From positions 19,671 through 83,670 of the forward strand of contig CAIQNV010000156.1 in NCBI GenBank assembly GCA_903873295.1: 64,000 bases of DNA, in the 5' to 3' direction. Source of the DNA: an uncultured Elusimicrobia bacterium (GTDB lineage: Bacteria > Elusimicrobiota > Elusimicrobia > Elusimicrobiales > UBA9959). The position numbers were made by a program, and so were the translations under genes. Shown one piece after another: positions 43,040-51,276 of the stretch; positions within the stretch are counted from its first letter, which is position 1, and every line of letters begins with the position of its first letter. The notes beneath the pieces are model-generated. The model was given only the letters and a program-made list of their open reading frames with translations. It searched no databases and was not told the DNA's origin.

Positions 43040-43852
43040 ATGAAACTTATGAGGATAAAGATTTTTGGCGCGGTCTTGGCGGCGCTTTGCTCTGCCCCGT
43101 TCCGCGCTGCCATCGCCGGCGGACTCTCTTCCGACCTGAATGCTCCGGGGGCAGTAAAAGCGCTGTTCATTGATTTTGATACATCAACTGCCTTGCCGAC
43201 GCCTGTGGCTGAAGCCGTGACTAAGGGGCCTGGCGCAGCTTACGCCGGCGGGGACTGCGCTCCGGTCAAAAACATCGGCTGTTATTTTAACGGCGCTCCG
43301 GCCGGGGAAAAGGCTCCCCTGCTGATCTATTACCGCGGGTGGCTGTCCGACACCAACTATCCCGGCGGCGGACTGAACGGCGGGCATATCTCCGGCGAAG
43401 CCAATATCCTGCGCTCCGCGCGGGCCGCGCTGGACTTTTACGGACTGAAGCGGCTGGCACAGGAGAAGGGGTTGGTCGTTCTTGTGACCGGTTCCAGCGA
43501 TATCAATGTCACGCGGCAGCATATCGCGGACCTGCAGCGCGAGCTCGGTTATGTTTTCCCGGCGGTGCATGTCGCGGCACACAGCGGCGGTTACATCGGT
43601 CTTAGCGCTTCCATAGATTCTCTGGACAGGGTAGACGGCATCATCCTGTTGGACCCGTTCTATTCCGATTTTTCCGCCAAGCTCCGTCCATGGATACAGA
43701 GCGGCGCAGCCTGCGGCGGTTTCTACACGCCCCATAACAATAAACGCTACGAAGACTATTTTTTCACCCTGGGCTGCGCGGTCGAATCGCGCGCGGCCGC
43801 CTCCGACCATGAGTTCTATGTTCCGAAGTCCCTGAACAAGAATCTTCCCTAG
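43040..43852 (+). CDS. Secreted alpha/beta-hydrolase-like protein
   Basis: 270 residues; ribosome site GGAGAGGCGG. Signal peptide MKLMRIKIFGAVLAALCSAPFRAAIAG. The core has APLLIYYRGW, GLVVLVTGSSDINVTRQH, VHVAAHSGGYIGLSASID (nucleophile elbow with Ser in AHSGGY), DGIILLDPFYSDF (acid) and possibly a late His (SDHEFYVPK or YTPHNNK). This order fits alpha/beta-hydrolases, but the exact family is unclear; an esterase or amidase is possible. It is monocistronic, downstream of the TA module. A TATATA-type -10 lies about 25 bases ahead of the ATG. Confidence 0.72.
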   Translation: MKLMRIKIFGAVLAALCSAPFRAAIAGGLSSDLNAPGAVKALFIDFDTSTALPTPVAEAVTKGPGAAYAGGDCAPVKNIGCYFNGAPAGEKAPLLIYYRGWLSDTNYPGGGLNGGHISGEANILRSARAALDFYGLKRLAQEKGLVVLVTGSSDINVTRQHIADLQRELGYVFPAVHVAAHSGGYIGLSASIDSLDRVDGIILLDPFYSDFSAKLRPWIQSGAACGGFYTPHNNKRYEDYFFTLGCAVESRAAASDHEFYVPKSLNKNLP

Positions 43853-43975
43853 CTGATAATTTCAGTTGAAGTTTCCCGCCGGCAGGCCCAGGCGGGTTAG
43901 CGGGCGCTCCAGTGCCTGGGGGCGGGAGGCGCGGATCGGGCGGGGTTTTCTGCCAGTGCACGAATTATAAACCGC

Positions 43976-43981
43976 TATAAT
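43976..43981 (+). promoter_or_regulatory. -10 element ahead of the membrane protein/nitroreductase operon
   Basis: TATAAT with no good -35; about 108 bases of leader, including a 13-codon ORF MNRLLNFPRTWNS (43990-44031) of unknown significance. Confidence 0.4.
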
Positions 43982-44089
43982 ACAGTAAGATGAACCGTCT
44001 TTTGAATTTCCCGCGCACCTGGAACAGCTAAGGACAGAATACCGGAAATAAGAACGGAAAAGATCTAATAAGCAGCCGGCATAATTTTG

Positions 44090-44722
44090 ATGAACACGGA
44101 GCCACATTTTATCTTCGGCGCGCTATCCGTAGCAATGATGGTCTGTTCCCGCGCCGGCTATTTTACCGCGATCTTCCGTGGGAAAACCCGGCCGCACGTG
44201 TTCTCCTGGCTTATCTGGGGCACGATTTCCGGCATCGGCTTCGCGGCGCAGGCGGCGGAAGGCGCGGGCCCCGGCTCCTGGGCGCGCGGGTTCGGCTCCG
44301 CCACCTGTTTCCTCCTGGCGCTCCTCAGCTGTTTTAAAGGTGAAAAAAAGATAACGCGCGCCGACTGGATAACCCTGTCAGTCGCGCTGTCGGCGATACC
44401 TCTCTGGATCTTGACCAAAACTCCGTTCTGGTCGGTGCTGATAGTCTGTGTTATAGACACTATCGGTTACCTGCCTACCGTGCGCAAGTCGTGGCTGAAG
44501 CCCCGGGAGGAACTGGCCGTCAGCTATCTCTTCTCCTGCCTCGGGGCGGCGTTCTCTCTGCTGGCTATCGAAGTCTACACCCCGTCCACCTGGCTTTACC
44601 CGCTGGTGCTGACCTTCTCCAACGGCTCGATGTGGCTGTTCCTGCTCTCGCGCCGCCGCGCCGCCCTTGCCGGGCAGGCGCTTGATGGGCGGTTTAAATC
44701 AAACAAGGGAGGCTTATCATGA
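44090..44722 (+). CDS. Seven-helix membrane protein of unknown function
   Basis: 210 residues from the ATG at 44090 (the track begins at a TTG one codon earlier). About seven hydrophobic segments, including HFIFGALSVAMMVCSRAGYF, PHVFSWLIWGTISGIGFAAQ, LIVCVIDTIGYLPTVRKSW and STWLYPLVLTFSNGSMWLFLL. The repeated pattern of small loops with SW/P motifs resembles PQ-loop-like or SemiSWEET-type proteins only loosely. Its stop overlaps the nitroreductase ATG (ATGA), so the two are coupled. Confidence 0.75.
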   Translation: MNTEPHFIFGALSVAMMVCSRAGYFTAIFRGKTRPHVFSWLIWGTISGIGFAAQAAEGAGPGSWARGFGSATCFLLALLSCFKGEKKITRADWITLSVALSAIPLWILTKTPFWSVLIVCVIDTIGYLPTVRKSWLKPREELAVSYLFSCLGAAFSLLAIEVYTPSTWLYPLVLTFSNGSMWLFLLSRRRAALAGQALDGRFKSNKGGLS

Positions 44723-45297
44723 ACGTAAAAGAAGCTATCGATACAAGGCGCGCTTACCGGGCCCTCGGACCCGTGGAAATAACGGACGGAATGATAAAGG
44801 AGCTGGCCGCCGCCGCGCAGCTTACGGCTTCGTGCTTTAACAACCAGCCGTGGAAATTTATTTTTGTCAGATCGAAGGATTCCCTGGCGAAGGTGAAAGA
44901 ATGCCTGAACAAAGGCAATGACTGGGCAAAGAACGCCTCCGTCATCATAGCAGCCTTCGCAAAAAAAGAAAACGACTGCGTCATAAAAGAAAGGGAATAT
45001 TATCTCTTCGACCTGGGCATGGGGGTTTCCGCCCTGCTGCTGCGCGCGACCGAACTGGGGCTGGTGGCCCATCCCATAGCGGGGTTTGAGAATGAAAAAG
45101 TCCGGCTCGCGCTCGGTATCCCGGAAGGAAATATGGTGCTCACCCTGATAATCGTCGGGAAAAAAAGCCCCGACATGAGCTCGCTCACGCCCCAGCAGGC
45201 CGGGATGGAGGCGGGCCGGCCGCCGCGGCTGCCGCTGGAAAATATTTTCAGCGTGGACGCTTACGATGAGAAACTGGCCGTCAAACCCGCCCGCTGA
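44719..45297 (+). CDS. Nitroreductase-family protein
   Basis: 192 residues. FMN-binding pattern: IDTRRAYRALGPVEIT at the N-terminus (RR binding phosphate), TASCFNNQPWKFIFVRSKD, the central FDLGMGVSALLLRATELGLVAHPIAGFE and LGIPEGNMVLTLIIVGKK. NAD(P)H-dependent flavin oxidoreductase; the substrate is unknown. Preceded by AAGGGAGGC and coupled to a membrane protein gene. Confidence 0.92.
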   Translation: MNVKEAIDTRRAYRALGPVEITDGMIKELAAAAQLTASCFNNQPWKFIFVRSKDSLAKVKECLNKGNDWAKNASVIIAAFAKKENDCVIKEREYYLFDLGMGVSALLLRATELGLVAHPIAGFENEKVRLALGIPEGNMVLTLIIVGKKSPDMSSLTPQQAGMEAGRPPRLPLENIFSVDAYDEKLAVKPAR

Positions 45298-45298
45298 T

Positions 45299-45318
45299 TT
45301 TTTGTATCATTTGCGGTA
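45299..45318 (+). promoter_or_regulatory. Recurrent promoter-like motif, site 2
   Basis: TTTTTGTATCATTTGCGGTA, one base longer than the other three sites, directly ahead of the FKBP gene (ATG at 45341). Confidence 0.6.
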
Positions 45319-45340
45319 GGACGGAACAAGGAGATCTGAT

Positions 45341-45691
45341 ATGGGAAATGAAGAAATAGTTTTGAAGTCCGGTTTGAAGTATATAGACGTGGAAGTGGGG
45401 GAGGGCCCCGCCGCCGTCAGCGGCAAAGAAGTTACCGTGCACTATACCGGCACTTTCCCCGACGGAAAGAAATTCGACAGCTCGGTGGACCGCAGCGAGC
45501 CTTTCGCTTTCAAGCTGGGCGCGGGCCATGTTATAAAGGGCTGGGACGAGGGCGTCGCCGGCATGCGGATAGGCGGCAAGCGCAAACTTTTCATCCCGCC
45601 CGCTTTGGGCTACGGCAAAAAGGGCGCCGGGAGCGTTATACCCCCGAACGCCGACCTGTGCTTCGAAGTGGAGCTGCTCGGCGTGGAGTGA
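45341..45691 (+). CDS. FKBP-type peptidyl-prolyl isomerase
   Basis: 116 residues, cytoplasmic, single FKBP domain: [76 protein letters not shown] and [16 protein letters not shown]. All residues of the hydrophobic pocket seem present. Assists folding by cis-trans isomerisation of proline bonds. Ribosome site GGAGATCTGAT; ends in an intrinsic terminator. Confidence 0.95.
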   Translation: MGNEEIVLKSGLKYIDVEVGEGPAAVSGKEVTVHYTGTFPDGKKFDSSVDRSEPFAFKLGAGHVIKGWDEGVAGMRIGGKRKLFIPPALGYGKKGAGSVIPPNADLCFEVELLGVE

Positions 45692-45709
45692 GCGCTGTCT
45701 GTCCGAATA

Positions 45710-45738
45710 AAAAACCCCGGGCGGCTCCGGGGTTTTTT
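45710..45738 (+). terminator. Intrinsic terminator after the FKBP gene
   Basis: AAAACCCCGG, loop GCGGCT, CCGGGGTTTTTTC. Confidence 0.93.
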
Positions 45739-45847
45739 CTGGCCGGCCTGGCTTCAGGCTTTCCCGGGGGATGTCATCTTAAAGAGGCCATTCCCGCCGC
45801 GGCAAACGCTGAAAAACGAGCCGACGCCTTATAAATTAGAGTAAAAT

Positions 45848-46489
45848 ATGTGGATGCTTACAGAATTAACTCCTATAGAAGCCCGGGTGCTGGGGTCGCT
45901 GGTGGAGAAGTCGCTCACCACGCGCGAACAGTATCCTCTTACCTTCAACGCCATACTCAACGCCTGCAACCAAAAAACCAGCCGCGAGCCCGTGATGGAC
46001 CTGGACACGGACGCCCTGGGCAGGGCCGTGCAGACCCTTATAGAAAAAAGCCTGGTGGAGCGTTTGCAGGCCCCCGGCGGCCGCGTTCCTAAATTCCGGC
46101 ATAACATAGACAGGCTGCTGAACAGCGCGGACGCCAAACTTATAGGCGTCATTACCGTGCTGCTGCTGCGCGGACCGCAGACCCCCGGCGAGATAAAAGT
46201 CCGCACCGACCGCCTTTGCGAATTCACCGGCACCGCCGAGGTGGAGGGCCTGTTGCAGGAGCTCTGCGCCAGGGCCGAGGACCCCATCGTGGCCCGGCTG
46301 CCCCGCCAGGCCGGCCAGAAAGAAACCCGCTATCAACACCTTTTTTCCGGAGCGGCTCCGGCCGCGGAGGCCGAAACCTACGCCGCGGTTCCGGATTCTT
46401 CGGAAAGCCTGGCGCGGCTGGAGAAGCGGGTGGAAGCCCTGGAGGCTTTCGTCAGGGCGTACGAAGAACGGCTCGCCAAGCCGGAGTAG
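45848..46489 (+). CDS. YceH/DUF480-family winged-helix protein
   Basis: 213 residues. Tandem winged helices: LTPIEARVLGSLVEKSLTTREQYPLTFNAILNACNQKTSREPVM is the family signature; KLIGVITVLLLRGPQTPGEIKVRT starts the second. The C-terminal coiled coil (SLARLEKRVEALEAFVRAYEERL) is also typical. Function in bacteria is uncertain; it may regulate transcription. Its start (MWMLTELT) lacks a strong ribosome site. Confidence 0.9.
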   Translation: MWMLTELTPIEARVLGSLVEKSLTTREQYPLTFNAILNACNQKTSREPVMDLDTDALGRAVQTLIEKSLVERLQAPGGRVPKFRHNIDRLLNSADAKLIGVITVLLLRGPQTPGEIKVRTDRLCEFTGTAEVEGLLQELCARAEDPIVARLPRQAGQKETRYQHLFSGAAPAAEAETYAAVPDSSESLARLEKRVEALEAFVRAYEERLAKPE

Positions 46490-46549
46490 GAGTTGCGGGG
46501 TTTCGGGCTGCCGTATCAGGTTGTGTGTTTGATAAAGAAACTTTCCAAA

Positions 46550-47377
46550 ATGACTAAAAGACTGATACTGATCCTTGGTTTTGTTTTTATCGCCGCGGCC
46601 GGCGCGTCCGCGGCCCAGTTCATAGAAAGGGAGCTTCCCTGCCCCGTGTGCGGGAAGGTTTTCTACGCCAAGCTGGACCTGTCCGGCTCGCAGGGCGAGA
46701 TGCGCCTGGACCTTAAACCGGTCGGCCCCGAAGCCGGGCCCTGGCGGCTGCCTGATTGTCCCCGGTGCGGGTTCGTGATTTACAAGCTGCCGATCCCCGC
46801 TGCCGAGCTTGCGAAGTGCAGGGAGATAGCGGCTTCAGAAGAGTATAAAAAAGATCAGGCGCGCAGCACGTATTTCCGCGTCGGCCTTATCTATGAGAAG
46901 CTGGGCAAATCCGCTTTCAGCGTGGCCAATTCTTTCCTTAAAGCCTCATGGCAGGAGGAGGCCGAAGCCGCCAGGCTTAAAGAGGATCAGGAACTGAGCC
47001 TTAAGTATTTTACCGTCTGCGCGCAGGCGTGCGGCGCCGAAGAAAAAGAGAATTCGCAGCTTCTGATCGGAGAGCTGCTGCGCCGGCTGGGCCGGTTCGA
47101 GGAAGCGCGGGCGCACCTGGCCGGGCTCCGCAGCCTGAAGGGCTTCCAGAAAAATTTCTTCGCCGATATAGTGGAGTACCAGCTCAGCCTGTGCTCCCAG
47201 TTGGATTCCGCGCCTCACGAGATGGCGGAGGTCAGGGATTTTAAAAAACCGCTTCTGGAAAAAATAAAAAATAAGCTTAATAATATTTTACGGGACCTGG
47301 CCGGTTTGGCGGGTTATAAGGCGGGAGGCGCGCCGTCGGCCCGGAAAATGTATTCGCCCGATCTTGACGCCCAGTGA
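46550..47377 (+). CDS. Secreted DUF2225-like zinc-ribbon protein
   Basis: 275 residues starting at MTKRLILILGFVFIAAAGASA, a signal peptide; the track start adds 19 residues. A zinc-binding pair follows: ELPCPVCGKVF and RLPDCPRCGFVIYKLPI. The rest is helical, TPR-like (EYKKDQARSTYFRVGLIYEKLGKSAFSVANSFLKAS, LLIGELLRRLGRFEEARAHL). This matches DUF2225 proteins, usually cytoplasmic; export is unusual and rests on the hydrophobic N-terminus. Function unknown. Confidence 0.8.
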   Translation: MTKRLILILGFVFIAAAGASAAQFIERELPCPVCGKVFYAKLDLSGSQGEMRLDLKPVGPEAGPWRLPDCPRCGFVIYKLPIPAAELAKCREIAASEEYKKDQARSTYFRVGLIYEKLGKSAFSVANSFLKASWQEEAEAARLKEDQELSLKYFTVCAQACGAEEKENSQLLIGELLRRLGRFEEARAHLAGLRSLKGFQKNFFADIVEYQLSLCSQLDSAPHEMAEVRDFKKPLLEKIKNKLNNILRDLAGLAGYKAGGAPSARKMYSPDLDAQ

Positions 47378-47425
47378 GACGGGGGTCTTGTTCCGGCCGG
47401 CCGGTCGTTTTTATATAATAAAATC

Positions 47426-48856
47426 ATGACAAAACTTTCCGATGTGAACTCAAAACTCCTCAAAGCCCGTTACGCCGTACGCGGCAAGATAGTCATAAGG
47501 GCGCAGGAGCTGGAAGAGCAGGGCAGGAAAATAATTTACTGCAATATCGGCAACCCGCAGGCGCTCAGGCAGAAGCCCATAACCTTCGTGCGGCAGGTGT
47601 TGAGCCTGCTGGAATATCCCGCGCTTCTGGAACAGCCGGGCGCGGAGAAATTTTTCCCGGCCGACACCGTAAGGCGCGCGAAGATGATCCTTGAAAAAAA
47701 CCCCGCCGGCACCGGGGCTTACACCCAGAGCGCGGGCATCCCCTTTATCCGCAAGGCCATAGCGGAATTCATAGAGAAGCGGGACGGCATCCCCGCCGAC
47801 CCCAACCGCATAATGCTTACCGACGGGGCGAGCAAAGGGGTGCATACCGTTTTCACCCTGCTTACCAATAAAGCGAACGACGGCTATATGATACCGATCC
47901 CGCAGTACCCGCTTTACAGCGCCGCCATAGAGCTCTACGGGGCCAGGCAGATCAACTATTTCCTCGACGAAAAGAACCAGTGGCGGCTGGACGAGGAGGA
48001 GCTGACCCGCAGCATAGAGGGCGCCCGGGCCTCTGGCGTAAACCCCGTGGCTATAGCCGTCATCAACCCCGGCAACCCGACCGGCGCGGTGCTCTCCAGG
48101 AAAAATATCGGCATGGTCATACGCTTCGCGAAGAAGCACGGCCTGGCCATCATGGCGGACGAGGTTTACCAGGAGAACGTCTACGGCGAGGGCCTGGAAT
48201 TCCACTCTTTCGCCAAGGTCATGCACGAGCTGGGGGAAAAGGAGGTTACGCTGTTCAGCTTCCACTCCGTCTCGAAAGGCTTCCTGGGGGAATGCGGGCA
48301 CCGCGGCGGCTATCTGGAAATACGCAACATGCCCGACGACGTTTACGCCGAAGTGATAAAGCTGCTGTCCATAGGCCTCTGCTCCAACGTGGACGGGCAG
48401 ATCGTGACCTACCTGATGGCGGCCCCGCCGCAGCCCGGCGACGAGAGCTACGAGCTTTACTCCAAAGAGCGCGCCGCGATACTCGGCGACCTCAAAGAAA
48501 AAGCGGAGATATTAGGCAAGGGCCTCAACGAGATCGAGGGGATGAAAACCGACATTCCCGAGGGGGCGATGTACGCTTTCGTCAGGTTCGACCTGCCCCA
48601 TCCGAAAGGCATAGACCCGGAAGCCATGTCCCCCGACGAGCGCCACAAGTACGAGGCCGCGCGGGATTCCAAATACTGCCTGCGGCTTCTCGAGGGGACG
48701 GGCATCTGCGTGGTTCCGGGCTCCGGCTTCGGCCAGCACCCCGGCACGCTGCATTTTCGCACCACTTTCCTGCCGCCCAAAGAGGATATTCTGGCCCTGG
48801 TGGAAAAGATGAAGAAGTTCCACGCCTCCTACGTGGCGAAGCTGCGGGAGTCCTGA
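47426..48856 (+). CDS. Aminotransferase class I/II, alanine-aminotransferase (GPT)-like
   Basis: 476 residues, PLP-dependent. It follows the eukaryotic alanine aminotransferase layout: VRGKIVIRAQELEEQG, IIYCNIGNPQALRQKPITFVRQVLSL, GAYTQSAGIPFIRKAIAEFI, IMLTDGASKGVHTVFTLL, INPGNPTGAVLS, and the PLP Lys in FSFHSVSKGFLGECGHRGGY. Converts pyruvate and glutamate to alanine and 2-oxoglutarate. Bacterial members of this branch are scattered. It has a weak TATAATAAAAT box just upstream of the ATG. Confidence 0.93.
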   Translation: MTKLSDVNSKLLKARYAVRGKIVIRAQELEEQGRKIIYCNIGNPQALRQKPITFVRQVLSLLEYPALLEQPGAEKFFPADTVRRAKMILEKNPAGTGAYTQSAGIPFIRKAIAEFIEKRDGIPADPNRIMLTDGASKGVHTVFTLLTNKANDGYMIPIPQYPLYSAAIELYGARQINYFLDEKNQWRLDEEELTRSIEGARASGVNPVAIAVINPGNPTGAVLSRKNIGMVIRFAKKHGLAIMADEVYQENVYGEGLEFHSFAKVMHELGEKEVTLFSFHSVSKGFLGECGHRGGYLEIRNMPDDVYAEVIKLLSIGLCSNVDGQIVTYLMAAPPQPGDESYELYSKERAAILGDLKEKAEILGKGLNEIEGMKTDIPEGAMYAFVRFDLPHPKGIDPEAMSPDERHKYEAARDSKYCLRLLEGTGICVVPGSGFGQHPGTLHFRTTFLPPKEDILALVEKMKKFHASYVAKLRES

Positions 48857-48858
48857 AA

Positions 48859-48877
48859 CCCGCCGCTTTGCGGCGGG
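48859..48877. terminator. Possible terminator-like hairpin after the aminotransferase gene
   Basis: Perfect stem CCCGCCGC/GCGGCGGG with TTT loop, just past the stop; no T-tract. Confidence 0.4.
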
Positions 48878-48948
48878 GGCCGCGCAGCCGGGGGGGCGGT
48901 CTTTCGCACGGGATTCTTTCGGCGGCCCGAAGGTGAGAGGATGCTCGA

Positions 48949-51054
48949 TTGACTCCGCAGAAACAAAAAAATAAAAAATTTTCCGCGCAGCGCCCGCAGG
49001 CGTCTCTCCAGGACCGGGCGGCCTCGTGGCTGGCAGCCGGCCCCTGGCGGGGAGCGGCGCTTCTGGCCGTCTTTACCTGGCTTCTCTGGTCGCGGACGCT
49101 CGGGTTCGGGCTGCACTACTGGGATGATTCCGTCTATCTCTTCCAGGACCCGCGGCTGGACGGGCTGACGCTTTCCCATTTCTGGGCCGTTCTCTCCCGG
49201 CCCTTTTTCGCCAACTACCATCCGGTCACCACCCTCACCTATTTCTTCGACCGGGCGGTTTGGGGGCAATGGCTTCCGGGCTACCGCCTTACCCACCTTC
49301 TTTTTTATTCCGCGGGGGTCGCGCTGACCTACGAGTTCTTCCGCCGGGTGCTGGGAGACAGGCCCTGGGCGCTGTTCGGAGCGGCCTTGTTTTCCGCCCA
49401 CGCCGTCCACGTGGAGCCGGTAGCCTGGCTGGCCTGCCGCAAGGATATAGTCTGCCTCCTCTTCTACGCCGCCGCCCTGCTGGCCTATGAGCGCTATGCC
49501 GCCCGGGCGGACAGCGCGGAGGAGAACGCCGGGCCCTGGCCCTGGAGGGACTACCTTTCGGTGAGCCTTTTTACCTGCCTCGCTCTGGGCGCGAAGGGTT
49601 ATGCCGTCATCCTGCCCGCCGCCTTTCTCGCCCGGGACCTCTGTTTTTCGCCGCGTATCAGCCGGCGGCACTGGCTTGATAAAATGCCGCTCCTGGCGCT
49701 GGCGGTCTGGTTAGGACTGATGACCGTGTGGGCCCAGGACGACAGCAGCGCCCTGCTCAAAGATATGAGCGTCCTCGGCGGGCTTACGTTTCCGGGCCGG
49801 CTTGAAGTGCTGCTGAAGATCTTCGCGCTTTATGCGGGCCGCTCGCTGGCTCCGCTCTACTTGAACGCTACCTATCTGGTTTCCTCGCAGGGGTGGTATC
49901 CCGGCTGGGTCGCGCTTCTGGGGCTTGCGCTTTTCGCAGCCCTGTTCGCGGGTTTTTTCCTGCTCCGCCGCCGCTCCCCCGCGGCGGCCTATGCTCTCGC
50001 GCTCTTCGGCCTGCCCCTGGCCACTACGATGAACACCTTTTTTACGCTGCGCATCTGGATGGCGGACCGGTATTTATTTCTGCCGACTCTCGGCAGCTGT
50101 CTGCTCCTGGCCCTGGCCGGAAAGGCGCTGCGGGAAAAATGGCCCGGCCGCGGCGGAAGCGGCCGTCCGGCGAAGGCGGCTTTCGCCGTGCTGGCGCTGT
50201 ACTGCGGGCTTACGGCGCTGAGAACTAACGTCTGGAGCTCGCTCGTCCTGCTCCGCTCCGACAGCCTTAGAAAAAACTCAAACTTGCTCCCGGGCGACGG
50301 CCCCGTAACGGCGGAGGAATTTTTAGCCAGGGCAAAGGGCCGCCAGGTTTCCGTAGCCTTTCTTGACTCGGTCGGCGCGCTGGCTGTCGCCTACGAGAAG
50401 GAGGGTAATCCGGGGGAAGCTTACGCTCTCCGCGGGATCCTTAAACAAGCCGGACAGGGAGGGACGGGCGCAGCCTCAGGCGCTCTGGAGGCGGGACGCC
50501 CCCTGGACGCTATCGCCCTGTTCACGGCGGTCGTGGAAAAGGACGAATGGGAGGCGCCGGAGGCTGCCAAAGGCATCGGCGACGCCTACAGTAAAATGGC
50601 CCAGCCCGAAAATGCCCGGCGCTGGTACCGCCGGTCTTTCGGGCTGCATAAGAAGCGCGGGCTCTCGGGCGCCCCTCCGCTGGTGGGCGAAATGGCGCTC
50701 GAATTCAATTTGAAAAATTACGCGCGCGCGCTGGAAATCCTCGGGCATCTGCAAAAGGAAGCTCCCGGTGATCCCCGCGGGTATTTCTTTGAAGGCCGCG
50801 CTCTGGAGGAACTGGGCCGGCCCGGAGAAGCCTATAAAAAATACGAGCTGACCGAGAGGCTGCCCGACTCCGCTTTCCGGGATACTCAGCTGACCCCCGC
50901 CGATGTCCAGCGGCAGCTGGGTTCCACCGCCCAGAAACTGGGGAGGATGGACGAGATGCGAAAGCATTTCTCAAGATCTCTCCGGCTCAACCCGAACGAC
51001 CCCCAGCGGGCCGCCATAGAGAAGATCCTTGAATATTTTAAAGGCGCCCGCTGA
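48949..51054 (+). CDS. Second TMTC-like membrane protein with TPRs
   Basis: 701 residues, probably from a TTG start with GAGAGG eight bases upstream; an ATG-CTC-GAT-TGA mini-ORF overlaps this region. About ten membrane helices (to about residue 430), with LHYWDDSVYLFQDPRLDGL and the family motif SAHAVHVEPVAWLACRKDIVCLLFY, equivalent to PVHSEAVAYISGRSELL in the protein at 27209. The C-terminal half is TPR-rich (YEKEGNPGEAYALRGIL ... ALEILGHLQKEAPGDPRGYFFEGRALEELGRPGEAYKKYELTE). Probably a membrane glycosyltransferase-like protein of the GT-C group. Confidence 0.82.
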   Translation: MTPQKQKNKKFSAQRPQASLQDRAASWLAAGPWRGAALLAVFTWLLWSRTLGFGLHYWDDSVYLFQDPRLDGLTLSHFWAVLSRPFFANYHPVTTLTYFFDRAVWGQWLPGYRLTHLLFYSAGVALTYEFFRRVLGDRPWALFGAALFSAHAVHVEPVAWLACRKDIVCLLFYAAALLAYERYAARADSAEENAGPWPWRDYLSVSLFTCLALGAKGYAVILPAAFLARDLCFSPRISRRHWLDKMPLLALAVWLGLMTVWAQDDSSALLKDMSVLGGLTFPGRLEVLLKIFALYAGRSLAPLYLNATYLVSSQGWYPGWVALLGLALFAALFAGFFLLRRRSPAAAYALALFGLPLATTMNTFFTLRIWMADRYLFLPTLGSCLLLALAGKALREKWPGRGGSGRPAKAAFAVLALYCGLTALRTNVWSSLVLLRSDSLRKNSNLLPGDGPVTAEEFLARAKGRQVSVAFLDSVGALAVAYEKEGNPGEAYALRGILKQAGQGGTGAASGALEAGRPLDAIALFTAVVEKDEWEAPEAAKGIGDAYSKMAQPENARRWYRRSFGLHKKRGLSGAPPLVGEMALEFNLKNYARALEILGHLQKEAPGDPRGYFFEGRALEELGRPGEAYKKYELTERLPDSAFRDTQLTPADVQRQLGSTAQKLGRMDEMRKHFSRSLRLNPNDPQRAAIEKILEYFKGAR

Positions 51055-51137
51055 ACGGTGCGGAAATATGCCCGCGGGGCCGGTGCGCCGGCTATCACGA
51101 TGGAAAAAATCAGAGAAATTGATAAAAAGGACGCCGC

Positions 51138-51156
51138 TTTTTGTATTATAGCGGTA
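51138..51156 (+). promoter_or_regulatory. Recurrent promoter-like motif, site 3
   Basis: TTTTTGTATTATAGCGGTA; TTGATA lies 19 bases before the TATTAT. The next gene starts at 51277. Confidence 0.62.
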
Positions 51157-51276
51157 GATGCTTTTTTTCATAAATTCCAGAAGCTATCCGGAAGGTTCAG
51201 GCGCGGAGAACTTAACGATAACGGCCGCCCGTGTTTCCTGCGGGTCAAGGGGCGGTAAAGATGAAACAGGACAGGT

